Shown here piece after piece: positions 26,771-37,622 of a DNA stretch of 64,000 nucleotides. Position 1 is the stretch's first letter. Every line of letters starts with the position of its first letter. The notes beneath the pieces are model-generated. The model ran no database searches and had not been told where the DNA came from. It was given only the letters and a program-made list of their open reading frames with translations. Source of the stretch: Comamonas testosteroni (lineage in GTDB: Bacteria > Pseudomonadota > Gammaproteobacteria > Burkholderiales > Burkholderiaceae_C); assembly GCF_003569915.1 (NCBI RefSeq), contig NZ_KZ984453.1, forward strand, positions 47,366 to 111,365, in the 5' to 3' direction. A program made the translations under genes and the position numbers.

Positions 26771-28558
26771 TCACAAATCGTCAGCGCCCAGCAGCATTTC
26801 CGTGATGCCACGGCCGGCTTGCACCATGGGGAACACGTTTTCGGTGGGGTCGGTGCGGAAGTCCAGGAACACCGTCTTGCTCTCTTCGCGAACAATACGG
26901 CGGGCTTCGCGCAGCGCGCCTTCCACGTCCTTGGGGTCTTCGATCAGCAGGCCACGGTGGCCAAAGGCCTCGGCCAGCTTCACAAAGTCAGGCAGGGAAT
27001 CCATATAGCTGCTGGAATAGCGGCCCGAGTACTCGATTTCCTGCCACTGGCGCACCATGCCCAGGAAGCGGTTGTTCAGTGCGCAGATCACCACAGGCGT
27101 GTTGTACTGCTTGCAGGTAGCCAGCTCCTGGATGTTCATCTGGATCGAGCCTTCGCCCGTGATACAGAACACTTCGGAATCGGGCTTGGCCAGCTTGATG
27201 CCCATGGCATAAGGCAGACCCACACCCATGGTGCCCAGGCCGCCGGAGTTGATCCAGCGGCGTGGCTCGTCAAAGCGGTAGTACTGCGCAGCCCACATCT
27301 GGTGCTGACCCACGTCGGAGGTGATGTAGGCGTCAGCGTCCTTGGTCATGTTCCACAGCGTGTCCACCACATACTGGGGCTTGATGACTTCGGTGTTGGA
27401 CTTGTCGTAGCTCAGGCAGTCGCGGCTGCGCCAGCCTTCGATGGTTTCCCACCATTGCGCCAGCGCACCGCCATCAGGCTTCTGGGCCGATTCGCGCAGC
27501 ATGGCGATCAGCTCGGTCAGCACATCCTTGACGTCGCCCACGATAGGCACGTCCACCTTCACGCGCTTGGAGATGGAAGACGGGTCCACGTCAATGTGGA
27601 TGATCTTGCGCTCCACCGACATGAAGTGCTTGGGGTTGCCAATCACGCGGTCATCAAAACGGGCACCCACGGCCAGCAACACATCGCAGTTCTGCATGGC
27701 GTTATTGGCTTCGATGGTGCCGTGCATGCCCAGCATGCCCAGGAACTTGCGGTCGCTGGCGGGATAGGCACCCAGGCCCATCAGCGTGTGCGTGACGGGG
27801 TAACCCAGCATGTCCACCAGAGTGCGCAGCTCGTTGCAGGCATTGCCCAGAAGCACGCCACCACCGGTGTAGATATAGGGGCGCTTGGCCGTCAGCAGCA
27901 GTTGCAGCGCCTTGCGAATCTGACCCGCGTGACCCTTTTTAACGGGGTTGTACGAGCGCATTTCCACTTTTTCGGGATAGCCGGTGTACAGCGCCTTCTT
28001 GAAGGACACGTCTTTCGGAATATCCACCACCACAGGGCCGGGACGGCCGGTGCGGGCAATGTGGAAAGCCTTCTTCATGGTCTCGGCCAGATCACGCACA
28101 TCCTTGACCAGGAAGTTGTGCTTGACCACGGGGCGGGTGATACCCACCGTGTCGCATTCCTGGAAGGCGTCGGTGCCGATGTAGTTGGTCGAGGTCTGGC
28201 CCGAGATCACCACCAGAGGGATGGAGTCGGTATAGGCCGTGGCAATGCCGGTGACCGCATTGGTCAGGCCGGGGCCGGAAGTCACCAGCGCGACACCCAC
28301 CTCACCGGTAGCACGCGCAAAACCGTCAGCGGCGTGCACAGCAGCCTGCTCGTGACGCACCAGCACATGCTGAATGGTCTCTTGCTTGTAGAGCGCGTCG
28401 TAGATATAGAGAACCGCCCCGCCGGGATAGCCCCACAGATGCTTCACGCCTTCGGCCTGAAGTGACTTGATGAGGATTTCGGAGCCCATCAATTCCTGGG
28501 CACCCTTGGGGGTGGATGCGGCGGCCGCAGAGGCCAGCTCGGCTTTGGAGATTTCCAT
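26771..28558 (-). CDS. ilvB: Acetolactate synthase large (catalytic) subunit
   Basis: The thiamine-diphosphate enzyme makes 2-acetolactate or 2-aceto-2-hydroxybutyrate. The 595-residue protein shows WGYPGGAVLYIYDAL with the following catalytic glutamate region, and the ThDP signature ITGEGSIQMNIQELATC ending in ALNNRFLGMVRQWQ (about residues 460-505). ATG 28558 follows AAAGGTTGATC; a TTG two codons earlier is less likely. Feedback inhibition would be through IlvH downstream. Naming it ilvB rather than ilvI is arbitrary. Confidence 0.96.
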   Translation of the reverse strand: MEISKAELASAAAASTPKGAQELMGSEILIKSLQAEGVKHLWGYPGGAVLYIYDALYKQETIQHVLVRHEQAAVHAADGFARATGEVGVALVTSGPGLTNAVTGIATAYTDSIPLVVISGQTSTNYIGTDAFQECDTVGITRPVVKHNFLVKDVRDLAETMKKAFHIARTGRPGPVVVDIPKDVSFKKALYTGYPEKVEMRSYNPVKKGHAGQIRKALQLLLTAKRPYIYTGGGVLLGNACNELRTLVDMLGYPVTHTLMGLGAYPASDRKFLGMLGMHGTIEANNAMQNCDVLLAVGARFDDRVIGNPKHFMSVERKIIHIDVDPSSISKRVKVDVPIVGDVKDVLTELIAMLRESAQKPDGGALAQWWETIEGWRSRDCLSYDKSNTEVIKPQYVVDTLWNMTKDADAYITSDVGQHQMWAAQYYRFDEPRRWINSGGLGTMGVGLPYAMGIKLAKPDSEVFCITGEGSIQMNIQELATCKQYNTPVVICALNNRFLGMVRQWQEIEYSGRYSSSYMDSLPDFVKLAEAFGHRGLLIEDPKDVEGALREARRIVREESKTVFLDFRTDPTENVFPMVQAGRGITEMLLGADDL

Positions 28559-28707
28559 GATCAACCTTTGTGAATTTCTCTAACGAAAAACCTTCGGTGC
28601 CCTTAGCCTGAAGCCCTTGTGAGGCCGGTTTAGGACTTAAGACCACAAGCCATGGGCGTTTGTGTGTACGCCGGACCGTGATCCGTTTGCTTCTTTAAGT
28701 TGGAAAC

Positions 28708-28716
28708 ATTATCGCA
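28708..28716 (-). promoter_or_regulatory. Extended -10 promoter of ilvB-ilvH-ilvC
   Basis: The minus strand reads TGCGATAAT, an extended -10 element, with a -35 candidate TTGAGG 15 bases upstream of GATAAT. It would give an untranslated leader of about 140 bases before ilvB. I see no leader peptide rich in Ile, Leu or Val in it. Confidence 0.55.
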
Positions 28717-28762
28717 CTGCAACAAGACCCTCAATTCCACTACGCTAAAAAACATCAGTCAA

Positions 28763-28771
28763 TGCGATAAT
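28763..28771 (+). promoter_or_regulatory. Extended -10 promoter of the sigma factor operon
   Basis: TGCGATAAT occurs again, now on the plus strand, about 50 bases from its divergent twin. Transcription would start near 28778, giving a 44-base leader to the TTG start of the sigma factor gene. Confidence 0.5.
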
Positions 28772-28821
28772 CGCCTGCTTTTTTCATCGGGTCCCTCCCC
28801 TTTTTCCAGGGTTTCTCTCTC

Positions 28822-29391
28822 TTGGCCACAGAACAAGAACTGTCCGCATTCCTCAAAGGCGTCGAAAAGCGCGCGTTCAAGCGCAGCCTTTTCCACGTCC
28901 GTGACGAGGATGCCGCCCTGGACATCGTGCAGGACAGCATGCTCAAGCTGGCCCAGCATTACGGGGACAAGCCCCCCGAAGAGCTGCCCATGCTGTTCCA
29001 GCGCATTCTCTCGAACAGCACCCTGGACTGGTTTCGCCGCCAGAAGACCCAAAAAGCCGTCTTCACCCATTTCAGCGATCTGGAGGCCTCGTCAGACGAT
29101 GACGGAGATTTCAGTTGGCTGGAGACCTACGCGACCAACAGCGACGAAGCCGAGGCGCACAATGCCGAAAGCCTCACCGAACGTAAGCAGACGCTGCAAA
29201 GCATCGAAAAAGAAATACAAGAGTTACCAGCGCGTCAACGGGAAGCATTCCTCATGCGTTACTGGGAAGAGATGGATGTCGCTGAGACCGCTGCCGCTAT
29301 GGGTTGTTCCGAAGGCAGCGTAAAAACACATTGTTTCCGCGCCATACAAACATTGAGCAAGGCACTCAAGGCAAAAGGAATCGAGTTATGA
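28822..29391 (+). CDS. ECF-type RNA polymerase sigma factor (sigma-70 family)
   Basis: The 189-residue protein has sigma region 2 (about residues 15-75: RSLFHVRDEDAALDIVQDSMLKLA and LDWFRRQ) and region 4 (about 125-180: LPARQREAFLMRYWEEMDVAETAAAMGCSE and VKTHCFRA). The start must be TTG 28822: a stop lies in frame upstream, no ATG or GTG intervenes, and an AGGG site precedes it. Its stop overlaps the DUF3619 gene by ATGA, so the next membrane protein is the likely partner and candidate anti-sigma factor. The regulon is unknown. Confidence 0.9.
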   Translation: MATEQELSAFLKGVEKRAFKRSLFHVRDEDAALDIVQDSMLKLAQHYGDKPPEELPMLFQRILSNSTLDWFRRQKTQKAVFTHFSDLEASSDDDGDFSWLETYATNSDEAEAHNAESLTERKQTLQSIEKEIQELPARQREAFLMRYWEEMDVAETAAAMGCSEGSVKTHCFRAIQTLSKALKAKGIEL

Positions 29392-29843
29392 AATCCGCGC
29401 CCACACTTCAGCAAGAAAAAATCGCCGACCGGATTGCCCGTCAGATCACATCCCGACTCAGTGAGGGCGAGGCCTTGCTCCCCTACGAAGTGACCGAGCG
29501 ACTGCGCGCCTCGCGCGAGCGAGCCGTCTCCGAGCGCCGCAGGGAGGTCTCTTTGCTGCGCACCCAGGCCAGCACTGCCGCTTCGGCCCACGGTCACACC
29601 ATGACCATGGGCTCGCCCGAAGGTGAAGGCAAGGGCTGGTGGCGTGCACTGGTGTCGGCCATCCCGGTTTTCGCACTGATTGCCGGTCTGGTGGTTTATA
29701 ACTCTCAGTCTGACCAGAGCCTGCTGAGCGAAGTCACCGAAGTCGATACCGCCTTGCTGACCGACGATCTGCCTCCCGCCGCCTACGCCGACCCCGGCTT
29801 TGTTCAATACCTCAAGACCTCTGCAACCAGCTCAGAGCACTGA
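29388..29843 (+). CDS. DUF3619 single-pass membrane protein, candidate anti-sigma partner
   Basis: The 151-residue protein has a cytoplasmic N-terminal part (about 1-85, starting MKSAPTLQQEKIADRIARQI), one transmembrane helix (WRALVSAIPVFALIAGLVVY, about 86-106) and a short periplasmic tail. It matches DUF3619, a family found next to sigma factors in Burkholderiales. The four-base overlap with the sigma gene and the topology resemble anti-sigma factors, but no zinc-binding anti-sigma motif is visible, so the role is inference. Confidence 0.85.
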   Translation: MKSAPTLQQEKIADRIARQITSRLSEGEALLPYEVTERLRASRERAVSERRREVSLLRTQASTAASAHGHTMTMGSPEGEGKGWWRALVSAIPVFALIAGLVVYNSQSDQSLLSEVTEVDTALLTDDLPPAAYADPGFVQYLKTSATSSEH

Positions 29844-29865
29844 TACCGCCGCGTCAACTGTCTGA

Positions 29866-30699
29866 ATGCCTACTGAAAAGCGCACCTTTTTGCAACCTGG
29901 CAACACCGCCGCCGTCATGGCGGCGGTGCTGTTGATGGCCCTGGGCTATGCGGGCTGGAATGTGGTGCAGCAGGTCAGACTGGCGCCCAGCTCGGTGCCG
30001 CCCTCCACCGTGGCCGCCTCTCGGTCTGCACACACGGACCCTGGTGCCCGCCAGAAGGCCAACACCCTGGCTTCAGGCCCACGCTGGGGTGAACTCAGCC
30101 GCCACCAACGCGAGATTCTCGAACCACTGCAAGAGCGCTGGCCAATGATTGGCGTGGGGCAAAAGCGCCGCTGGATGGCTTTGGCCGATGGTTTTGACAA
30201 GCTCAGCGAGCGCGAGCAGGAAAAACTGCGCAGCCGCATGGAGTCCTGGTCCAGCCTGAGTGCTGCCCAGCGCAATCAGGCGCGCCTGAACTTTGCCATC
30301 ACCAACAAGCTGGCCACCGACAAACAGGCTCAGTGGGAGGCCTATCAGGCCTTGAGCGATGAGGAAAAGCGACTGTTAGCTGCCCGCGCCGCCCCCAAGG
30401 TGGTGACTGCCGCCCCGGCCATCAAGCCTGTGCCGCCCAAGAAGCTGGCGCGCATTCCCGCTGCCACGGCCACGCCCGGCAATGTGCCGAATCTGCCCAA
30501 GATTCCGCCCAGCACCATTCACCACCCGCCGCCGCCCGTACCCGCCACGCCGGCCATGGTGGAGACGCACCCCATACGCACGCCATCCATCATTGTGGAG
30601 ACGGCCCCGGTGGACATTCCGCGCGCCACACCCACGACTTTGCCGCCGCTGGATGCGCCAACGCAAGATTCCCACCCGGCCAGCCATCAAGGCAACTGA
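29866..30699 (+). CDS. DUF3106 domain protein, membrane-anchored with a proline-rich tail
   Basis: The 277-residue protein has an N-terminal membrane anchor or uncleaved signal (NTAAVMAAVLLMALGYAGW, about residues 13-31), a DUF3106 helical domain (about 65-165, with repeated W-x-x-L-S motifs such as GPRWGELSRHQREIL) and a Pro/Thr/Ala-rich tail from residue 180. The domain is probably periplasmic. Helical Trp-Arg-rich periplasmic domains of this kind resemble stress sensors in broad layout only. It is co-directional 22 bp after DUF3619. Confidence 0.82.
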   Translation: MPTEKRTFLQPGNTAAVMAAVLLMALGYAGWNVVQQVRLAPSSVPPSTVAASRSAHTDPGARQKANTLASGPRWGELSRHQREILEPLQERWPMIGVGQKRRWMALADGFDKLSEREQEKLRSRMESWSSLSAAQRNQARLNFAITNKLATDKQAQWEAYQALSDEEKRLLAARAAPKVVTAAPAIKPVPPKKLARIPAATATPGNVPNLPKIPPSTIHHPPPPVPATPAMVETHPIRTPSIIVETAPVDIPRATPTTLPPLDAPTQDSHPASHQGN

Positions 30700-30720
30700 G
30701 GGGGCCTCTACAATGCCCTC

Positions 30721-31269
30721 ATGCAGCAAGAATTACCGGCTCGTGAGGGCATGAACGCCTCCATCGAAACTCCATTATTGATAGCACCCAGTCTGCGCCG
30801 CAGAATGGCTTGCTGGCTTTATGAAGGCATGCTGCTGTTTGGCGTGGTGTTCATTGCCGGCTATCTGTTTGGCACCCTCTCACAAACGCGCAACGCGATG
30901 GACAACCGCCATCTGCTGCAAGCCTTCATGCTGGTGGTTCTGGGCATTTATTTCGCCTGGTTCTGGAGCAAAGGCCAGACGCTGGCCATGAAAACCTGGC
31001 ATATCCGCGTGGTGGACGTTCATGGCCAGCCCCTGACCCAGACCCGCGCCCTGCTTCGCTACGCTGCCAGCTGGATGTGGTGGCTGCCACCACTGGCCGT
31101 GCTCTATCCGCTGGGGCTGCCGCCGCTGGAGGTACTGGTGCTGCTGACGGGCTGGATTTGTGTCTGGGCGCTGCTCAGCCGCTTTCACCCGCAAAAGCAG
31201 TTCTGGCACGACGCCTGGGCCGGAACCCGTCTTGTTCACCATCAGCCCGCACCCAAGCGCATCCGTTGA
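30721..31269 (+). CDS. RDD-family membrane protein
   Basis: The 182-residue protein carries the RDD domain: the opening LRRRMACWLYEGMLLFGVVF, a second helix around LLQAFMLVVLGIYFAWFW, the conserved GQTLAMKTWHIRVVD and a third helix pair. RDD proteins are integral inner membrane proteins; some are linked to ion tolerance or transport. It completes the sigma-DUF3619-DUF3106-RDD set and is followed 18 bp later by dgkA, so these genes may form one transcript. Confidence 0.88.
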   Translation: MQQELPAREGMNASIETPLLIAPSLRRRMACWLYEGMLLFGVVFIAGYLFGTLSQTRNAMDNRHLLQAFMLVVLGIYFAWFWSKGQTLAMKTWHIRVVDVHGQPLTQTRALLRYAASWMWWLPPLAVLYPLGLPPLEVLVLLTGWICVWALLSRFHPQKQFWHDAWAGTRLVHHQPAPKRIR

Positions 31270-31287
31270 TCGATTTCCGATTCCAGC

Positions 31288-31686
31288 ATGTCTCTGCCCC
31301 TGCCCGACCCTGTCAACCCGCAAAAAAGCCGCACGGGCCTGTCCCGCTTCTTGCATGCCGGAAAATACTCCCTCGAAGGCCTGCGTGCAGGCTGGCATGA
31401 AAAAGCGTTTCAGCAGGAGTCCATCTGCGCCTTTGTCATGGTGCCTGCCGCCTTCTGGCTGGGCCGTAGCTGGGAGCAGGTCGCCCTGCTGGCAGGCACG
31501 GTCATTCTGGTGCTGATTGTGGAGCTGCTCAATTCAGGCATTGAAGCGGCCATTGACCGCTTTGGCCCGGAATGGCACGAGCTCTCCAAGAAAGCCAAGG
31601 ACATGGGCAGCGCTGCCGTTTTTCTCTCTTTGTGGCTGTGCGGCGCCGTCTGGGCCGCGGCCCTCTATCACCGTTTCATCGCATGA
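31288..31686 (+). CDS. dgkA: Diacylglycerol kinase
   Basis: DgkA recycles diacylglycerol to phosphatidic acid in the inner membrane. The 132-residue protein keeps the family core (VELLNSGIEAAIDR, then ELSKKAKDMGSAAVFLS) and three hydrophobic helices. The N-terminal 30 residues are longer than in E. coli DgkA (122 residues). Its stop overlaps the start of the LOG-family gene (ATGA). Confidence 0.95.
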   Translation: MSLPLPDPVNPQKSRTGLSRFLHAGKYSLEGLRAGWHEKAFQQESICAFVMVPAAFWLGRSWEQVALLAGTVILVLIVELLNSGIEAAIDRFGPEWHELSKKAKDMGSAAVFLSLWLCGAVWAAALYHRFIA

Positions 31687-32276
31687 CTCAACCTGCTTTT
31701 TCCATCTGCGTGTACTGCGGCTCGCGCCCCGGTAACAACCCACAATTCACCGAAATCGCCAAGGCCGTGGGCCAGTGGATCGGCGAGCGCGGCGGCCAGT
31801 TGGTCTATGGCGGCGGGCGCAGCGGCCTGATGGGTGTTGTGGCCGAAGCCACCAAACAGGCGGGCGGGCGCGTGGTGGGTATCATCCCCCAGGCGCTGGT
31901 GGACAAAGAGCTGGCCAACCACGGCTGCGACGAGCTGCACATCGTCAAGAACATGCACGAGCGCAAAGCCATGATGGCCGAACGCAGCGACGCCTTTGTC
32001 GCCCTGCCCGGCGGCATTGGCACGTTTGAAGAGCTGTTTGAAGTCTGGACCTGGCGCCAGCTCGGCTACCACGACAAGCCCATCGGCCTGATCAATGTCG
32101 ATGGCTATTACGACGCCATGCTGCAGTTTCTGAAGAACTGTGTGAACAACGGCTTCATGGGCGAGTGGCAAATGGGCCTGATCGAAAGCAGCAGCGACAC
32201 CCCTGCCCTGCTGCAGAACATGGTGCAAAACTCCGGCACCCGCCTCGACACCCCCAACCTTCGGTCCGTGATCTGA
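31683..32276 (+). CDS. LOG-family (TIGR00730) nucleotide 5'-monophosphate phosphoribohydrolase
   Basis: Members hydrolyse purine nucleoside monophosphates; plant homologues activate cytokinins. The 197-residue protein has the Rossmann-like opening ICVYCGSRPG, YGGGRSGLMG and the hallmark PGGIGTFEELFEVWTWRQLG (about residues 108-127), with the catalytic Arg and Glu region present. ATG 31683 overlaps the dgkA stop; the longer frame to 31572 lies inside dgkA. The physiological substrate in bacteria is unclear. Confidence 0.92.
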   Translation: MTQPAFSICVYCGSRPGNNPQFTEIAKAVGQWIGERGGQLVYGGGRSGLMGVVAEATKQAGGRVVGIIPQALVDKELANHGCDELHIVKNMHERKAMMAERSDAFVALPGGIGTFEELFEVWTWRQLGYHDKPIGLINVDGYYDAMLQFLKNCVNNGFMGEWQMGLIESSSDTPALLQNMVQNSGTRLDTPNLRSVI

Positions 32277-32282
32277 AAAACA

Positions 32283-32312
32283 AAAAGCCAGCTTCTCAGC
32301 TGGCTTTTTTAC
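32283..32312 (+). terminator. Terminator after the LOG-family gene
   Basis: AAGCCAGC and GCTGGCTT pair around TTCTCA, with T6 on the plus strand. It ends the sigma-to-LOG run of genes. Confidence 0.9.
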
Positions 32313-32342
32313 GCCCCCAAAATCAAGCTCGACCCAAGTGAG

Positions 32343-32420
32343 AGACAGCCAGCAAGAGCCGCCTCGCGGCAAAGGCTGTCGTCCCTCTTGGGGGAAAGCG
32401 CGCAGCGCCTCAGGGGGTAG
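32343..32420 (-). repeat. GC-rich hairpin repeat, copy 4 of 5 (inverted)
   Basis: Read on the minus strand it gives CCCCCTGAGGCGCTGCGCGC, TTTCCCCCAAGAGGGACGAC and AGCCTTTGCCGCGAGGCGGC. The strand matches the neighbouring glnK gene, whose stop lies four bases away, so the repeat always follows a stop codon in its own orientation in copies 2, 3 and 4. Confidence 0.75.
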
Positions 32421-32423
32421 CCC

Positions 32424-34455
<2,032 letters not shown>

Positions 34456-34504
34456 GAAAAGCAGGCTAGGTGCTAAGGCCACTCGCCACCAGGACAATCA
34501 GGGC

Positions 34505-35737
34505 ATGGCCGAAAACACGATTATCACTCGCGTCCTTACCAGCGTGCAGCAGTTGGACCCACAAACCTGGAATGCGCTGCTGGCCTTGCAGCCCACGCCC
34601 ACCCCCTTCATGCGCCATGAATATCTGGCCGCGATGGAGCAAAGCGGCAGCGCCACGCCGCAAACGGGCTGGGTCAGCCGCGTCATCACCGTCTGGGAAG
34701 GCAGCGAGCTGCTGGCGGCCTGCCCGCTCTATATCAAGACCCACTCCTACGGCGAATATGTCTTTGACTGGGCCTGGGCCCGCGCCTATGAGCAGCATGG
34801 CCTGCCCTACTACCCCAAGGCGGTTGCCGCCGTGCCCTTTACGCCTGTGCCCGGCACGCGGCTGCTGGCACGAAGCCAGGCACTGCGCGTGGCGCTGGTG
34901 AAGGCCGTTGAGGAATGGGCGCAGTCCCTGCAACTGTCTTCGCTGCACCTGCTGTTTGGCGATGAACAGGATCTCGCAGCCTGCGCACAAGCCAACTGGA
35001 TGCAGCGCTCAACCGTTCAATTTCATTGGAAAAACCATAGCAGTGAAGGCAATCAGTGCCAAGACTTCGATGACTTTTTAAGCTCACTGAACCAGGAAAA
35101 GCGCAAAAAAATCCGCCAGGAACGGCGCAAGGTACGCGAAGCCGGTGTGAGCTTCAAAGCGCTGCAGGGCCGCGAAATCACATCCGACGACTGGACATTC
35201 TTTTACCGCTGCTATGAGCGCACCTATCTGGAGCATGGCAACCCGCCTTATCTCACGCCAGAGTTCTTTGCCTCCATGGCCGAGTCCATGCCCGAGAACT
35301 GGGTCATGTTTGTGGCCGAGCGCCATGGCCTACCCATGGCCTGCAGTCTGATTGCCGTGGCTGCCGAAAACCCGGTTTTTGAGTCAAATCAGCCTCAAGT
35401 CCATTCAACACATAGGCAAGCAGCTATCAATTCAAGAGTAGCCTATGGCCGCTACTGGGGCGCGCTGGAGCGAGTCGATGCTCTGCACTTCGAGGCCTGC
35501 TACTACCAGCCCATTGAATGGTGTATTGCCCACGGCTACGCGCGCTTTGAAGGGGGTGCGCAGGGCGAGCACAAAATGGCCCGCGCCCTGCTGCCCGTGG
35601 AAACACCCAGCGCTCACTGGGTGGCCCACCCCGCATTTGCCGATGCGATCGAGCGCTTCTTGCAGCGCGAGAGCGAAGGCATGGCCGACTATCTTGAGGC
35701 GCTGCAAAGCCACAGCCCGCTGCGCCGCGATCTCTGA
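34505..35737 (+). CDS. FemAB/GNAT-type acyltransferase (peptidogalycan biosynthesis protein family)
   Basis: The 410-residue protein matches the family of N-acyltransferase-fold proteins annotated as peptidogalycan biosynthesis or GNAT, with blocks PFMRHEYLAAMEQSGS, KRKKIRQERRKVREAG and FEACYYQPIEWCIAHGYARFEGGAQGEHKMARAL. The biochemical substrate is not known. Residues about 293-315 (SNQPQVHSTHRQAAINSRV) are an in-frame insertion encoded by mini-repeat copy F and interrupt the usual AVAAE-to-YGRYWG junction. ATG 34505 lies 49 bp from the divergent nadE start. Confidence 0.87.
   Translation: MAENTIITRVLTSVQQLDPQTWNALLALQPTPTPFMRHEYLAAMEQSGSATPQTGWVSRVITVWEGSELLAACPLYIKTHSYGEYVFDWAWARAYEQHGLPYYPKAVAAVPFTPVPGTRLLARSQALRVALVKAVEEWAQSLQLSSLHLLFGDEQDLAACAQANWMQRSTVQFHWKNHSSEGNQCQDFDDFLSSLNQEKRKKIRQERRKVREAGVSFKALQGREITSDDWTFFYRCYERTYLEHGNPPYLTPEFFASMAESMPENWVMFVAERHGLPMACSLIAVAAENPVFESNQPQVHSTHRQAAINSRVAYGRYWGALERVDALHFEACYYQPIEWCIAHGYARFEGGAQGEHKMARALLPVETPSAHWVAHPAFADAIERFLQRESEGMADYLEALQSHSPLRRDL
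35377..35443 (-). repeat. Comamonadaceae-type mini-repeat, copy F, inside a coding gene
   Basis: On the minus strand it reads TACTCTTGAATTGATAGCTG, CTTGCCTATGTGTTGAATGG, ACTTGAGGCTGATTTGACTC. It is close to intergenic copy G at 40698. The host acyltransferase is read through it on the opposite strand without a stop. Confidence 0.85.
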
Positions 35738-35849
35738 CGCGATCTCGACCCTGTGGCCCAAGAACGGCTGCAAAAAGAGGCCGCAAAAAAGGCCGCGCAT
35801 GGCGGCCAAAGGGAAGAGACCAAGCAGTCTCACACACAATGTCTGAAGC

Positions 35850-37622
35850 TCAGAAAGTCTCCCAGTCATCCTCGCTGGCCGAGGTCTTGCGCTGGGCATT
35901 GCCCATCAGCGCTTGCGGCGCGGCCTGAGGCATGCTTCTGGGGGTCTGCGGGCGGCGCGCCGCGGCAGCTCGCGCAACGCTGATGGCATTGGCCGCCGCA
36001 TTGACTGCGCCAGCTGCAGGATCGACAGCGCTGGCTACGCGCTGGGGCGCAGCCGCTCTGGCGTTTTGCTCAAACATGGCATTGGCTGGCAACTGGAAGA
36101 CGGCCACGGCCTGCACCAGGTCCTGCGCCTGCTTGCGCAGCGCACCGGCTGCGGCCGCGCTTTCCTCGACCAGTGCGGCGTTTTGTTGCGTGGTCTGGTC
36201 CATCTGCGTGACAGCCTCACCCACCTGAGAGACGCCTTGACTCTGCTCCTGGCTGGCGGCACTGATTTCGGCCATCAGATCCGTCACGCGGCGAATGGCC
36301 GCCACGATGTCTGCCATGGTCGTACCAGCCTTGTCCACCAGCTGCGTGCCCTGCTCCACGCGCTGCACGCTGGTGGAGATCAAGGCCTTGATCTCCTTGG
36401 CTGCCTCGGCGCTTCGCTGGGCCAGCGTGCGCACCTCACCGGCTACCACGGCAAAGCCGCGGCCCTGCTCACCCGCGCGGGCCGCTTCCACGGCCGCATT
36501 CAGCGCCAGAATATTGGTCTGGAACGCGATGGAGTCGATGACGGTGATGATGTCGGCAATATGGTGGCTGCTGTCGTTAATGCCCTTCATGGTCTCCACC
36601 ACCTGGGCCACAACGGCGCCGCCCTGCTCCGCGACCTGCGAGGCATTGACGGCCATCTGGTTGGCGGCGCGGGCGTTGTCGGCGTTCTGGCGCACCGTGG
36701 AGCCCAGCTGTTCCATGGAAGCCGCCGTTTCCTCCAGCGCACTGGCCTGCTCTTCGGTGCGGCTGGACAGATCGGCATTGCCCGACGCAATCTGAGCGCT
36801 GGCCGAGGCCACGCCCTCCGAGTTGAGGCGCACGGTACGCACCGTCTGCACCAGGCTGGCCTGCATGCGCTCCAGCGCCTTCAGCAACTGGCCTGTCTCG
36901 TCATGGCGCTCGACATGGATCACGCCGCTGAGGTCGCCGTTGGCCACACGGTCAGCCGCCTTGACCGCCTGCTCCAGCGGAGCGCGGATGGAACGCACCA
37001 GCCAGATGCCGGCAAACACCGCCAGCAGCACGGCCACGATGGCAGCCACCACCAGCAGCATCACGGCTCGGTCATAGACCTCGGCGGAGGCCTTGCTCTC
37101 AGCGCTTGCCACATCGCTGTTGAACTTGACCAACTTTTCCAGCGTGGCCGAGGAGTCGTTGTAGAGCTTGAGCGAATCGCCCTCCATCAGTTCCTTGGCC
37201 TTGTCTTTTTCGCCAGCGCTGGAGAGGGCAAACAGCTGCTTGTGCAGCTCCATATAGCGCTCGCGCTCGCGGATGAACTGGTTGTACAGGTCTCGCTCTT
37301 CCTGCGCGATGATCAACGGCTCATAAAGCTTTTTGTCATTCGCCAGCCGCACCTGCAACTCGTCAAACTGCTTTTCCACGCGGCCCATGTAGGCGGCGTC
37401 GGAGTTGTTCACATGGCGCAGCTCCAGCAGGCGTGCGCGCACCAGCTCGGTGCCCATGGTGTTGATGAGCTCCACGCTGGGCAGCGCGTTGCCGGTAATC
37501 GTCTCGGCATTGCCGCGCATGGAGCGCAGCTGCATCAGGGCAATGCTCACCACGGCGATCAGCAAAACCACCAAAATACCGAAAATGCCCAATATGCGCG
37601 TGGAGATTTTGATGTTTTTCAT
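35850..37622 (-). CDS. Methyl-accepting chemotaxis protein
   Basis: This 590-residue chemoreceptor has TM1 (about 10-31), a periplasmic four-helix-bundle-type sensor (32-186), TM2 (187-209), a HAMP domain (210-262) and a signalling hairpin whose tip [20 protein letters not shown] is at 364-383. The C-terminus ends SEDDWETF, a WETF-type tether that can recruit CheR or CheB. GGAGG precedes ATG 37622. A flexible Ala-rich linker (about 510-575) joins the tether to the bundle. The ligand cannot be predicted. Confidence 0.95.
   Translation of the reverse strand: MKNIKISTRILGIFGILVVLLIAVVSIALMQLRSMRGNAETITGNALPSVELINTMGTELVRARLLELRHVNNSDAAYMGRVEKQFDELQVRLANDKKLYEPLIIAQEERDLYNQFIRERERYMELHKQLFALSSAGEKDKAKELMEGDSLKLYNDSSATLEKLVKFNSDVASAESKASAEVYDRAVMLLVVAAIVAVLLAVFAGIWLVRSIRAPLEQAVKAADRVANGDLSGVIHVERHDETGQLLKALERMQASLVQTVRTVRLNSEGVASASAQIASGNADLSSRTEEQASALEETAASMEQLGSTVRQNADNARAANQMAVNASQVAEQGGAVVAQVVETMKGINDSSHHIADIITVIDSIAFQTNILALNAAVEAARAGEQGRGFAVVAGEVRTLAQRSAEAAKEIKALISTSVQRVEQGTQLVDKAGTTMADIVAAIRRVTDLMAEISAASQEQSQGVSQVGEAVTQMDQTTQQNAALVEESAAAAGALRKQAQDLVQAVAVFQLPANAMFEQNARAAAPQRVASAVDPAAGAVNAAANAISVARAAAARRPQTPRSMPQAAPQALMGNAQRKTSASEDDWETF

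Noticed and set aside
26819..28465. Plus-strand open frame of 548 codons opposite ilvB
   Set aside because: No recognisable domain, Gly/His/Val-rich antisense composition, and the minus strand encodes acetolactate synthase.
28559..28701. Attenuator for ilvB
   Set aside because: The only short leader frame encodes MACGLKS, with no run of branched-chain codons, and no U-tailed terminator is convincing. The leader is long but otherwise unexplained.
35017..35085. A second possible mini-repeat inside the acyltransferase gene
   Set aside because: CATAGCAGTGAAGGC and CAAGACTTCGATGACTTTTT recall the family, but the match is too weak to separate from chance by eye.
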